Positions 1 through 9,987 of a DNA stretch of 64,000 nucleotides are shown here, piece by piece. Source of the stretch: Silene conica (taxonomy: Eukaryota > Streptophyta > Magnoliopsida > Caryophyllales > Caryophyllaceae); NCBI GenBank assembly GCA_029255685.2, contig CM055311.2:17692952-17756951 (forward strand), written 5' to 3'. Numbering within the stretch: position 1 is the stretch's first letter; each line of letters opens with the position of its first letter. The translations under genes were made by a program, and so were the position numbers. The notes under the pieces were generated by a model. The model was not told where the DNA came from. It did no database searches and saw only the letters and a list, made by a program, of their open reading frames with translations.

Positions 1-1857
1 GATGACCAAAGGAGGTCATAAAAAGACGGTAGAGTCCTCATCTAGGGCGAGTGACTCGGAAGAAGAGGCTGAATTTAAGGGCAAGACTTGGGACAGGAAC
101 GATGATGATAGAGGTCTCAAACTTGACATCCCTGAATTCAAAGGAGACATGGATCCGGAAGATTTCTTGGAGTGACTTAGACAAACTGAGAGAGTCTTTG
201 AGTACAAGGAATACGATGACCGGAAACAATTTAAGGTTGCTATCTTAAAACTTACTAAATACGCTTCGTTATGGTATGAAAATCTTGTGAAGCAAAGAAA
301 AAAGCAACGCAAAGAAAAGATTAAGTCCTGGGCAAAGTTGAAAAAGCACATGGTAAAGAAGTTCTTGCCAAAAGACTACAATCAAGAAAACTACCTAAAA
401 CTCCATTCTTTAACCCAAGAGAATATGACCGTGTCAGAATACATTAGGGAATTTGAAAAGATGACCATTGTATGTGATTTAGATGAGAGGGAGGAGTTAA
501 AGGTTGCTCGTTTTATTCGTGGTTTGGTACCAACCCTAGCTTCAAGGGTTGGGATTCAAAACTATGAAGATTATTATGATGTGTACAGGATTGCTTTGAA
601 GTTTGAAAGACATGACAAAGCAAGGAAAGTAAATTCTTATAAAAGCACAAGAGTCGGAGAAGGCTCATCATCATACACCACCAATGCCACGCCTAAAAAC
701 AAAGAGGCGTCTAAAGAAGAGGGGGCCGAAAAGGCCAAAAGTACATTCAACAAGGTATTCCTGATCCTCGAGGGAGTACTATTAGAAGATGTTATAAGTG
801 TTAGGGCTATGGACACATCGCTACAGATTGCCCTCAAAAGAGAACCTTATCAATTCAAAAACTTCAAGGTATGGTTCCAAACTTTGTTGTACCTGAACTA
901 GTTGAGGAGGAGAAGGTTGAGGAGGAAAAGGTAGACAGAAAAACCGTGGGAGCCGAGAGTGAGGACGAGGGGGATTGCCTCGTAGTACGTGCTTTACATG
1001 TGGAGACCACGACTGAAGGAGAGGAACAACGGGATAATGTTTTCCATACTCGTTGTAAGGTTGAGGGAAAAAAGTGCGACTTGATTATTGATAGCGGGTC
1101 TTGCACTAATGTTGTTTCAAAAACCTTAGTCTCGGAGTTGGAATTAAGTATTAGGGCTAGGGAGAAACCGTACAAGTTACAATGGTTAGATGGGAACCAA
1201 GGGGTATGGGTTGAGAAACAAGCCTTAATTTCTTTTAACATTGGGCCTTATGAAGATAAACTGTAGTGTGACATCGTCCCTATGAACGCATGTCATATAT
1301 TACTTGGAAGGCCGTGGCAATATGATAGGAACGTTATACATGATGGTAGGACAAATGTGTATAGCGTTACTAAAGGAGGTACCATCTATGATCTCCAACC
1401 ATTGACAAGATTAAAACCTAGACCTCCTAATTCGAAGAAAAGTTTATTCATGGAGGTAGGAGAGGGGTCACCAAGCAAAGAGGCCGAAGGGTCGGGTAAG
1501 CGAGGTGTTGGGTTGGTTGAGATTCATGGGGGAGATGGTAGTTGTGAGGGATTGCCGAGTAAGGTGGAGCATGGAGTCCTTGAGGGAGCAACGACTATGA
1601 GCTTGGCAAAGATCGAGGGACACGGAGTTGGTGAGACCGAGGGATTTGGGGTCGGAATCAATGGAGGCCGTGAAGTTGCTAGGGCCAAGGGTAAGGAGTC
1701 CATGGTGCATAAGGACTCTCGGAACATGGGTTTAATAAATCAAGAAAACCGTGTTCTCATCAAATCAAGAGCTAGCATATCCAAGTCTACTCGAGAGTTA
1801 CGTGATCTTAATTTGAGGTCAAATTCTCAAAAACTGAGAGCGATGCGGGAGCATTAG
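1..1857 (+). pseudogene. Ty3/gypsy gag-protease remnant lacking reverse transcriptase
   Basis: This is the 3' part of a gypsy gag followed by an aspartic protease; the 5' end lies outside the window. The retrotransposon gag domain covers about nt 110-640 (EDFLE, LRQTERVFEY, MTVSEYIREFEKM, ARFIRGL). A CX2CX4HX4C zinc knuckle lies at 790-831 and the protease motif LIIDSGSCTNVV at about 1081-1116. The frame is broken by TGA at 173-175, a frameshift between about 700 and 787, TAG at 802-804 inside the knuckle and TAG at 1264-1266; the last frame ends at 1857. No reverse transcriptase, RNase H or integrase follows: coding ends soon after the protease and the 3' region begins. This is either an internally deleted copy or a gag-only non-autonomous element. 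Family assignment is firm; the lineage within gypsy is not known. Confidence 0.85.
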
Positions 1858-2381
1858 CACGGATTCGAGGTCGTGACCCACGACCCAAAGAAAGGTTAAA
1901 AATGTTCGATATGGGTTCAATACGGATTTTCAAGTTAGCTTGGGAGAACGTATTAAAGGAACAAAAGAAGGATCCGGGTAGGGATCTTGGGAACCATGCC
2001 CAACGTGTGGGACCACACGGTTAGGGTTCCTAATTTTATTAGGTTTTGTGTGATTTAATTTATCTTGTTTTTATTTTATTTAGTTAATTAATTTGGTTAC
2101 TAGTTTGTTACAACAAGGTTGTTAAGGTTGTTACAAGGTGGTTACAAAGTTAGTTATTAGTTTGTTAGAGTTTGTTATTAAGTTGTTAGGGTTTGTTACT
2201 ACAACTTAATCTTTTATTTGTTATTTTATCTTTTAGATTAAATAAGGATTATCTTTAATCCATAGGATAGGAATAGAAACCCTAAGAAGAGTAGTATACA
2301 CGGTTTTGGCCGAGTATTGGGAACCGTGTAGGAGTTCTTTTTGTTTCCTATTTCGTTTCTAGTTTGTACGGATGTCCTTAC

Positions 2382-2390
2382 TATAAATAG
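2382..2390 (+). promoter_or_regulatory. TATA box of the gypsy LTR
   Basis: TATAAATAG in an AT-rich LTR context, about 85 bp upstream of the 16-bp direct repeats. Inferred from sequence only. Confidence 0.5.
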
Positions 2391-2466
2391 GCATCCTTAG
2401 TTATTGTTTTAGACATTCAAGTTATAAAATAAAATCTCTTTGTTAAGTTTTACTTACAAACCTAAA

Positions 2467-2540
2467 GTATCTGTGTGAGCTTTAAACCCGAAGTATCTGT
2501 GTGAGCTTCAAAATAATTAAGAGGGTATCTGTGTGAGCTT
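2467..2540 (+). repeat. Threefold 16-bp direct repeat in LTR
   Basis: GTATCTGTGTGAGCTT occurs identically at 2467-2482, 2493-2508 and 2525-2540, separated by unrelated AT-rich spacers. It lies just downstream of the TATA box and so is probably in the transcribed R/U5 part. Confidence 0.85.
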
Positions 2541-3120
2541 GATCAATTATCCTATATATCCATCGACAATCATAAATCATTCATTAAATCGTTTCACAAA
2601 TCTTTCAAGTATTAAGTGCTGTGCCTTATTACGTCATCAACAATCTTTATTCAAGAACATCAAGAAACACCAAGATCCATCACCACCGTCCACCGTTGAC
2701 CACCACGACGTCCACCAGGCCATGTCACCATCACCGTGTCATCATTCGTCCATCATTCATCACTTTCTTGGTTACTTTTCGTTCTTTATTCGTTCAAGAT
2801 TGTATTATTTTATTAGTATTTTTATTCCGCTGCAACATCCGTATTTTTGTTGATTATCTTTATTGATTATCACCCCAAATACGCATAAAAAATAATGATT
2901 ATTATTCAAAATTTACTTCAATACAAATCTCTCTAGGGTTGCCGTGTGAGAGTTCCGTCTAAGTTTTCTTAGTTTCTTCCCTGCTTGTTAGGGTTTTATC
3001 CCTTTTGATTAGGGTTTTCACGTGATGTTTTAATTAGTGTTTTTACGTGGTGTCGTGCGTTTAAAGCAAGGCTTTCTAGGGTTTTTGGTGTGGTAGGAAG
3101 GGGTTTTGAGGACTTTCTCC

Positions 3121-4443
3121 ATGTCTGCTGAACGAGGAATAGGGCAAAGGATGGGCAAGGCGATTAATGAAGAGGAAGGATCGTTCGTTTGGGATGTGGG
3201 AGATTCATCTGAACAAGGGGAGGACTTTAATACTATTCTAATAGGAAAAATCTGGTCGAATAAATCGATTAATGCAAAGGCGGCAGTTGAATCGATGATA
3301 AAAATATGCAACACGAAGAATGGGGTTGTGGGTAAGTTGCTTGATGCGAAAGAGAAAACATTTACGTTCAAATTCCATGGTGAACGTGATAAGATGAAGA
3401 TCCTGGATGGGCAGCCATGACACTTTGATAAGTTTGTGTGGTGCTTCAGCGAACCAAATGTAGACGGTGGGATGACGGATCTTGCGCTTCATTTCGTTCC
3501 GTTATGGGTTAGGGTTTACGACTTACCGCTTAAAGGAAGGTGCAATCAGGAGAATATTCGCAGACTGGGTTCACAACTTGGGACCTTTATTGTGGCTGAT
3601 GAAACACCCTTCCCAGAGGTGGAACGGGCTGTTCGCTTAAGGATAATGAAGGATGTCTGAATCCCCCTTAAGCCTGTGGTGCGTATTGGCCTTCCGAAAG
3701 GTAAGGTAGAAGAATTCGGCGTAAAGTACAAGAGGTTACCTACGTATTGCTATGGGTGCGGGGTGTTAGGACACGGAGAAAAAAGATTGTGAGGATGGGC
3801 CCTATGATGAGGGTGAATTGCGATATGATGAATCGATTAGGGCATCGCCATGGAAAGCTTTAAAAGCCATAATTCCTACTCGGTCTCCTAAGGCGCGGTC
3901 GCTGGCAAAGGAGTTCGAAGATGAAACCAATACGAAGGAAGGGAATGATCTGTCTGCCATGATTGAAAAGTTGCAACAAGTTTCTATTAAAACTCGAGGT
4001 AAGCTGAATCCACAGCATGATAATGTAGTTTCCAATAATGTTAATTCTGATAACATTAGTGTTGAGGAGAATGATATTGTTGTGTTTAATGGGGTGAGGA
4101 GTATGGAAGGAATTAGTGAGGAAGGGGGCAGGAGGCAGGTGAGCAAATTGGTGAACAGAGCCCCCTAGTCTTCAATACACGGGACTATGGGGAGGAGGGT
4201 GGAGCTGCTGGAGTGCCCCTCAGTGGGGTGATTACGAACACTAGGAAGTGGCAGAGGCTGCAGACTTATAGGAGGGATAAGGGAGGGGCAACTAATGATA
4301 TATCCCCATTGGAGAAAAGACGCAGGGAAGGGAATGTCGATGACAGAGATGAGGATGTAGGGGCGAAGAAGCTAAGAATAAGCATGGGTGCTTTTTTACC
4401 TGAGGCGGTGGTTGAGGATGCTCAACCCCGCCCGGCCCAATGA
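3121..4443 (+). pseudogene. LINE ORF1 (DUF4283 plus CCHC knuckle RNA-binding protein), broken
   Basis: Plant L1 ORF1 proteins bind the element RNA. Here a DUF4283-like N-terminal domain is seen (KIWSNKSINAKA, FKFHGERDKMKIL, LALHFVPLWVRVYDLPL, LGTFIVADE), followed by a CX2CX4HX4C zinc knuckle (CYGCGVLGH, about 3751-3793) and a charged, lysine/arginine-rich tail. TGA stops interrupt the frame at 3418-3420 and 3658-3660. A run of six A near 3778-3786, one more than the knuckle frame needs, shifts the frame inside the knuckle; a further frame change occurs between 4168 and 4213. The tail frame ends at TGA 4441-4443, overlapping the ORF2 start. ATG 3121 was chosen because the conserved region follows it directly. 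Confidence 0.8.
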
Positions 4444-5331
4444 AAATATTGAGCCTTAACTGCAGAGGGCTGGGAAACCCTGATGCAGTAGGCGGATTCC
4501 GTAATTTACTACGGAGGAAGGCCCCCGACTTGGTTTTCTTGTGTGAAACTAAACTGAGTGGGTATGAACTGAGACGTATGAGATGTAGCATGACGGACTA
4601 TGAGGGGATGGAGGTGGATAGTGTAGGATGATGGGGAGGATTGGCTTTTTTGTGGAGGAAGAGCGTGGAATGCAAATTTCGTGCTGCTTCAGTACACTTC
4701 ATGGATTTTGATATTGGCCGAGATGGGGATGTATGGCGGGTTACGGGATTCTATGGTTGGCCGTCTGTGAGTGATAGACATCTATCATGGACTCTATTAC
4801 AGGAGCTAGGTGTGGAAAATGGACAGTTTCCATGGTTGTGCTTAGGGGACTTTAACGAAATTCTGTATACAACTGAAATGAAGGGTGGTTGTAGACCCCA
4901 ATGGCAGATGAACAACTTTAGGGAAGCGGTTGAGGACTGTGGTTTACTTGATCTGGAGTTTGAGGGCTATGACTTTACGTATGATAATGGGCAAGAGGAT
5001 GGGGATAACCGACAATCTCGGATTGACAGAGCTATGGGTAATGACAAATGGTTGGATATGTTTCCGAGAGCTAAGTTGACTCATTTGAATAGGGAGTGGT
5101 CTGACCATTCCCCTATCCAAGTCACGTTAGAACCATCGGCGAGAAGAGAGACTAAGGGCGGAAGATGTTTCCGCTTTGAAAAAATTAGGGTGGGTGAAGA
5201 TGGGTGCGAGGAGGCGATACGGAAAGCATGGGGAAATGGCTGTGGTGATTTAATGACTTCGCTAACTGACTGTGCGAAGGAATTGCAAGAGTGGAAGGGC
5301 GTTAGTATTGGGAAAATTCTGAGGGATATTC
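4440..5331 (+). pseudogene. LINE ORF2, apurinic endonuclease domain, truncated
   Basis: The N-terminal endonuclease of a LINE ORF2 nicks target DNA for target-primed reverse transcription. The AP-endonuclease signatures appear in order: LSLNCRGLGNP (Asn), FLCETKL (Glu), CLGDFNEI (Asp/Asn), SRIDRAM and WSDHSPIQV (Asp/His). One TGA at 4629-4631 breaks the frame between the Glu and GDFN motifs. The domain is otherwise full length (about 230 residues) and continues into the linker (ELQEWKGVSIGKIL) before the copia LTR starts. The ATG at 4440 overlaps the ORF1 stop as ATGA, which suggests termination-reinitiation in the active parent; that mechanism is inference. Confidence 0.88.
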
Positions 5332-6079
5332 TGTTGGGAAATGTGTCCTCAACAATAGTGCGATCACGTCAATGATAATTATCATTGTCAAATCTTATGA
5401 TAAAAATATGCAAGGGATGATCCAATATCATATATATAATCAACTGACCAACATTAATAGGTAATGATTGGCTGACTAGAGTTTGACATTACCGTCGTAT
5501 GACGGTGGTGGTCAGTTGATACCTTTAGGTCACAACTATAGGATAATACCCTTAATTGATATATTGATCAATTGTATACGATACGACTTGATCAAATTCC
5601 TTAAAACTAACATATCGAGAAATCAGAGGTAAAATCTTAATGTAAGATTTATATTTGAAATTGAAACGTGTCAATTGTCAAATATTAATCGATATTTTTG
5701 AAATGTCGAAATTAGAATGAGAAGGCTTCGTGGTTATTACAAATGTTGTATATCGTATTGACGATTATTATAATAACCATATTATGAGACGGTAATTATG
5801 AATTACTAAATAAATTTGTTAAATATGATTTAATTAATTTAGAAATAATATTTATTTGATAAATATGTATTTTTAAATTAATACAATTGTATTATGTCAC
5901 ATAGGATGTCACATGTTACACAATTGTACAAATTACAAATTGTAAAATGGAAGTCCATTTTACACATAAAAGGTAGCGTCTGATTGTGTGTGTAAGAAGG
6001 ACTAATTTGTTTAAATTAGTCGAGCAAAAACACAATCATTAGAGAGGTATGATGCCTAATAGTAGGCATGCAACCGTAA
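5332..6079 (+). repeat. Outer copia 5' LTR, first part (interrupted)
   Basis: Starts TGTTGGGAA exactly where LINE homology ends. The matching terminus TTCCCAACA is at 18137-18145, followed by a PBS, so the two pieces form one LTR of about 940 bp split by the Sirevirus. The piece is rich in inverted repeats: 12-bp arms at 5439-5450/5509-5520 enclosing two smaller hairpins, an 11-bp hairpin around TGTAAAATGGA near 5940, a 9-bp one around GACTAATTT near 6000 and ATGCCTA/TAGGCAT near 6052. There is no ORF. Confidence 0.85.
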
Positions 6080-7006
6080 TGTTGAACCATATATTCAAAT
6101 ATATATATATAGTATATATGTTTATGTTTTGATAATGACAAGTCTAGCTATTTATATATTATATACTCGTATGTATAATCGTGTGCTAAGTGTACAGAAC
6201 ATTAGTAACAAGATCTAATCTATCAAGTATAGAAGATTCAAGCATATTAGTCAATGAATTGACTAAGTTGAAGATTGATAGAAGATCACAAGCGCGCATA
6301 ATGAACTAAAGTTATATTCATCAACTATAACTTTAGTACAAGATGGATTCAAGTTATAGCTCGTAGCTATAACTCTATATCATGAAGAAATGATCGGGAA
6401 TATATATGTGTTTAAAGTGAAACGTTTGTTTCCTAATTTGTGTTGTGTAGTATTAGTGGTTCAATGGTATTCTATTTTAAATATGGAATTGTTAATCTTA
6501 ATAGGATTATATAAAATATCTTTTAGTTAAATAAGAAATAAATAATTGTCTTATGAGATAATTATTTATTACTAAAATAAACTAAAGATTTTTTATATGA
6601 TTTTAATTGTCAAATTATATAATCTAAGTTTTGGTTTGTTTCGATTTTTGGAAAACGTGTAACATGTCACGTTTCTATAAATCGTGTAAGGGTTTATTTA
6701 AATAAATATTATGTATTTATTTAATGTCCTAAACTAACTAAGATTATATTATGGTAATATATTTTATTATCCTTGACATGGTTTAGGAAGTTGATTTAAT
6801 AAGGATACTAATTATTTATTATATAAAGATCTTTCCTAAATATGAATTAGGAAATTGATTCCTTATATAATACATATAGTATATTATTATATCTTTCCTA
6901 AATATATTAAGATTAGATTTAAGGTAGTATTACTAAAAGACTAGTATTCTAGTTTTAAGTAATATTCCTAAATCATCTAGGGTTTGAATTACCTAGATAC
7001 ATATTC

Positions 7007-7017
7007 TATATAAATAG
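7007..7017 (+). promoter_or_regulatory. TATA box of Sirevirus LTR
   Basis: TATATAAATAG, identical at 17007-17017 in the second LTR and at 49840-49850 in the solo LTR. Confidence 0.7.
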
Positions 7018-7202
7018 ACTACCTATGATACATTAAAACTAAGGAAATACACACACATATACACGCAAATCAAGAGAGAAAAACCGCCGTTCATATTCTT
7101 CAAGTTCGAGCTTTTCATTGTCATATCCGATTCAAGATTCAAGTGCTCAAGCATTGATCTTATTCATTCAAGATTGTGACACCAAGAAAACATTGAAGAC
7201 TT

Positions 7203-7301
7203 TATCTTATTAACGTAAGATAGAACGAGTATTTAGCGGTACTCATTGTAAGACAAATATTTAACGGTATTTGTCGTAGCTAGATATTTAACGGTATCTA
7301 G
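7203..7301 (+). repeat. Four hairpins with near-constant loop and different stems
   Basis: Stems and loops read TATCTTA/TAAGATA around TTAACG (7203-7222); GAGTA/TACTC around TTTAGCGG (7227-7244); GACAAATA/TATTTGTC around TTTAACGG (7252-7275); CTAGATA/TATCTAG around TTTAACGG (7280-7301). All arms are perfect. The block recurs in the second LTR and in the solo LTR. It lies downstream of the TATA box, so it would be in the 5' leader of the element RNA. Confidence 0.85.
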
Positions 7302-7571
7302 ATTGAGTTGTGACTAACATCAAAGTCGCACGAGTAGGGTTGATAAAATTGTAATCCAGAGTTGGTACTAATTTTATTAATCGAGAATAGTGGACGTAGG
7401 TCTCAGAGTGTGAGACTGAACCACTTCAAAAATATCGTGTCTCTCTTTATTACTTGCTCTACTCAACGATCATCATACAAACTCACACACATCGAAGAAG
7501 ATTTAAAAAGAAGGCATACTCAATTCAACCCCCCCCCTTCTTGAGTATATTATATCAATAGACTCTTCAAT

Positions 7572-7583
7572 TGGTATCAGAGC
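7572..7583 (+). other. Primer-binding site of Sirevirus
   Basis: TGGTATCAGAGC, complementary to the 3' end of initiator-Met tRNA, two bases after the LTR end. It primes minus-strand synthesis. Confidence 0.95.
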
Positions 7584-7656
7584 CTCGTGCTCTTGATCGC
7601 CTAGCCGCGTGAGTTTTGATCCTTCTATTGATTCTATATTATATACTCTTTCATCA

Positions 7657-9987
7657 ATGGATTCCAAGCATCTCAAGTGCCCCATCTTCGATGGCAAAAA
7701 CTATAGTTTATGGAAAAATATGATGACTCATTACATCAAGGGTTGTGATTGGGAATGTTGGAAGATCATCCAAACTGGACCAAAGAAGATCTTGGTCGCC
7801 GCCGCCAATGGAACAACCTATGAAAAAATGGAAAGCGATTATGTGGAAAGTGACTACAAAATTGCAGAGAAAAACTCTAAGGCCATGAGCCTCCTACAGA
7901 ACGGTATGATAACCTTAGAATTCGATAGATTCTCATCCTGTAGTTCCGCTAAGGAAATATGGGATAGTCTCGAACTTGCTTATGAAGGAACATCCGCAGT
8001 CAGGAAACATCGTATAGACTTGCTCGTTCAAAGATATGAACTTTTCAATATGGAAAAGAATGAATCTATTGATAGCATGTCTGCACGATTTTCTTGTATT
8101 ATTAATGAACTGCGGAACCTTGGCAAAAAGATCGATTCTGAGGATATCGTTCGTAAGATTCTTAGGAGTCTCACCAAAAAGTGGCAACCTAAAGTCACGG
8201 CCATAGAGGAAGCACGTGATTTATCTAAAATCACTTACCAAGAATTGATTGGATCCTTAATGGCTCACGAGATCATACTAAATAAAAACGATGATGATCC
8301 CAAAGGAAAGGGAGTCGCTTTACAAGCCTCCACAAGCGAAGTAAGCGAAGAAGAACTTGAGGATGAAACAGTTCTATTCGCTAGACGATTTAAGAAAGCA
8401 GTTTTCAAAGGCAGATACAAAAACTCTAACAACAAAACGTTCGACAAAAAGAAAACTGACTCCAAACAAACATTCTTCAAAAGAGGATGTTTCAAGTGTG
8501 GACAACAAGACCACATGATCAAAGATTGTCCAAGTTGGGACAAAATCAAAGACAAGTCAAAAAGAGAAAAGACCAAAACAGAGTTTAAGAAAGTAATGCT
8601 TGCGTCATGCTGGGGAGAATTAGAATCTGAAGATGACGAGGACTCTGAAGAAGAAGAGGTAGCAAACCTGTGCCTAAGCAACGTCAGCCTAGATCTAATC
8701 TCAAACGACAATGATGAAGATGACGCATCTAATATGTGTCTCCTTGGAGAATCAGACTCAGACGACGACGACGAAGAGGTAAATTTTCTTCAACTCAAAA
8801 GTCAAGTTAAAAACTTATCTAAGGCTATGCTAATTAAATATTTTGAGAAAACCCTAGACCAATGTCATGAACAAAGTCTTGAGTTAGATGACTTGAAAGA
8901 GCAGATCCTCGATATTGCTGAGGAAAATCAACTTCTGAAAGCCAAAGCTAAGAAACTGAAATCCAAAATAAGCATTGAAGCAAATGCTAAGTTGGAAACA
9001 GTTATGTCTGAGAAAAAAGTTCTTGAGTCTAAAGTTATAGCTAATGAAGCTATAACCTCAAAACTAAAACTCAACATTAAAGAGCTTCAATCTAAAGTTA
9101 TAGCTAATGAAGCTATAACTTCAGAATTAAGAAAGGTTAATGAACGGCTTAAGTCAGAATCTTCGACTATGGTCGAAGATGAGACTCATCAAGAAGAAGT
9201 TGAGATTCTCGAAACCAAAATCATGGATCTAGAATTCAGTATATCTAAAATCAAGAAAGAACATGCCAAAATTGTGTCTGACTTCCATAAAGACATTCAA
9301 AACCTAAAAGAGTCTAGCAACACTGACCATAGTGAATGTAAGAAAGAAATAGACTCCTTGAAAGACCTCCTTCTTCATGCTCGGAAAGTTCACGATAAGT
9401 GGGAAGGAAGCACTAACGTTCTAAACTTCCTAACTGAACAATCCGACAACAACATGAAGATGGGGTTAGGTCACGAATGTTATGGAAGAAGGGATCACTC
9501 AAAGTGTAAACAAAGTCCAACAGATAGAGACTTTAGAAGAAGAAAATATGCCGACCTTCCTGAGTATTTAATATGCACTTATTGTGGCCATACTGGACAC
9601 CTCCGAGAAAACTGTGTGAAACACGCACAAGATTTTAAAACCGGAGTTAAGTTTGTTAAATCCTTAGGAATTCCAAGCGACACTAATTCTGTCTCTAATA
9701 GTGATGGTGACAAAACTGAGGAAAGAAACATTGACCACAGATGGTTCTATGACATGACATTTGACTACGAAGAAAAGAAAAACAGAACCAAACAGACTCC
9801 TCAAACATCACACAAAAAATGGTCACCAAGAGTCCAAACTAAAACCTACACAAGAACATCAAAACCCAACCACTACCGATATAGAAAGACCTATGTAAGA
9901 CAAGTCTGGGTTAAAAAGGAAGATGTATTTGTGATTACTAACAACAAAGGACCCAAGTATGCTTGGGTACCTAAATCCTGTCTTTAA
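7657..9987 (+). CDS. gag: Sirevirus Gag
   Basis: Capsid/nucleocapsid polyprotein of a copia element, 776 residues from ATG 7657; the open frame extends upstream through a GTG, but MDSKHLKCPIFDG is the usual copia gag start. The N-terminal gag domain runs to about residue 200 (YSLWKNMM, IWDSLELAYEGT, LRSLTKKW). A first CCHC knuckle starts near residue 278 (CFKCGQQDHMIKDC), then an acidic stretch and a long predicted coiled coil (about 380-620). A second knuckle starts near residue 640 (CTYCGHTGHLRENC), followed by a basic tail. The great length and second knuckle are typical of Sireviruses. Two segments encode the same VIANEAIT peptide, each within a DNA palindrome. It ends at TAA 9985-9987, where the pol frame (-1) is already open from 9975. 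Confidence 0.9.
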   Translation: MDSKHLKCPIFDGKNYSLWKNMMTHYIKGCDWECWKIIQTGPKKILVAAANGTTYEKMESDYVESDYKIAEKNSKAMSLLQNGMITLEFDRFSSCSSAKEIWDSLELAYEGTSAVRKHRIDLLVQRYELFNMEKNESIDSMSARFSCIINELRNLGKKIDSEDIVRKILRSLTKKWQPKVTAIEEARDLSKITYQELIGSLMAHEIILNKNDDDPKGKGVALQASTSEVSEEELEDETVLFARRFKKAVFKGRYKNSNNKTFDKKKTDSKQTFFKRGCFKCGQQDHMIKDCPSWDKIKDKSKREKTKTEFKKVMLASCWGELESEDDEDSEEEEVANLCLSNVSLDLISNDNDEDDASNMCLLGESDSDDDDEEVNFLQLKSQVKNLSKAMLIKYFEKTLDQCHEQSLELDDLKEQILDIAEENQLLKAKAKKLKSKISIEANAKLETVMSEKKVLESKVIANEAITSKLKLNIKELQSKVIANEAITSELRKVNERLKSESSTMVEDETHQEEVEILETKIMDLEFSISKIKKEHAKIVSDFHKDIQNLKESSNTDHSECKKEIDSLKDLLLHARKVHDKWEGSTNVLNFLTEQSDNNMKMGLGHECYGRRDHSKCKQSPTDRDFRRRKYADLPEYLICTYCGHTGHLRENCVKHAQDFKTGVKFVKSLGIPSDTNSVSNSDGDKTEERNIDHRWFYDMTFDYEEKKNRTKQTPQTSHKKWSPRVQTKTYTRTSKPNHYRYRKTYVRQVWVKKEDVFVITNNKGPKYAWVPKSCL

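Larger units (their letters stand above)
1858..2924 (+). repeat. 3' region and probable 3' LTR of the gypsy remnant
   Basis: AT-rich non-coding DNA after the gag-protease frame. A TATA box (TATAAATAG, 2382-2390) and a threefold 16-bp motif downstream of it are what one expects of an LTR promoter and R/U5 region. The exact LTR limits cannot be fixed because the 5' LTR is outside the window. The 3' limit is set by the start of the LINE 5' UTR near 2925. Short ORFs at 2533-2866 are simple-sequence reading frames (CAY-rich) and are not called. Confidence 0.55.
2925..5331 (+). mobile_element. L1-type LINE, 5' part, truncated by a copia insertion
   Basis: A non-LTR retrotransposon with a 5' UTR (from about 2925, start approximate), ORF1 and the first third of ORF2. 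It stops exactly where a copia LTR begins (TGTTGGGAA at 5332). Reverse transcriptase and the poly(A) tail are absent from the window; they would lie on the far side of the copia element if the insertion was simple. Several in-frame stops show it is inactive. Confidence 0.85.
6080..7569 (+). repeat. Sirevirus 5' LTR
   Basis: Begins TGTTGAACC and ends GACTCTTCA; the PBS follows after two bases. TATATAAATAG at 7007-7017 is the likely TATA box. Upstream lie two perfect inverted repeats, 6305-6337 (12-bp arms) and 6352-6374 (10-bp arms). Downstream, in the presumed transcribed R/U5, four short hairpins lie at 7203-7301. A run of about nine C near 7530 is a length-variable homopolymer between copies. 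Confidence 0.95.

Noticed and set aside
7362..7544. 60-77-codon ORFs at 7362 and 17362 (and 50196)
   Set aside because: They are LTR U5 sequence preceding the PBS and carry no coding features.
7572..7583. A tRNA gene at the TGGTATCAGAGC sites
   Set aside because: Only the 12-13 nt complementary to the tRNA 3' end is present, at LTR edges; these are primer-binding sites.
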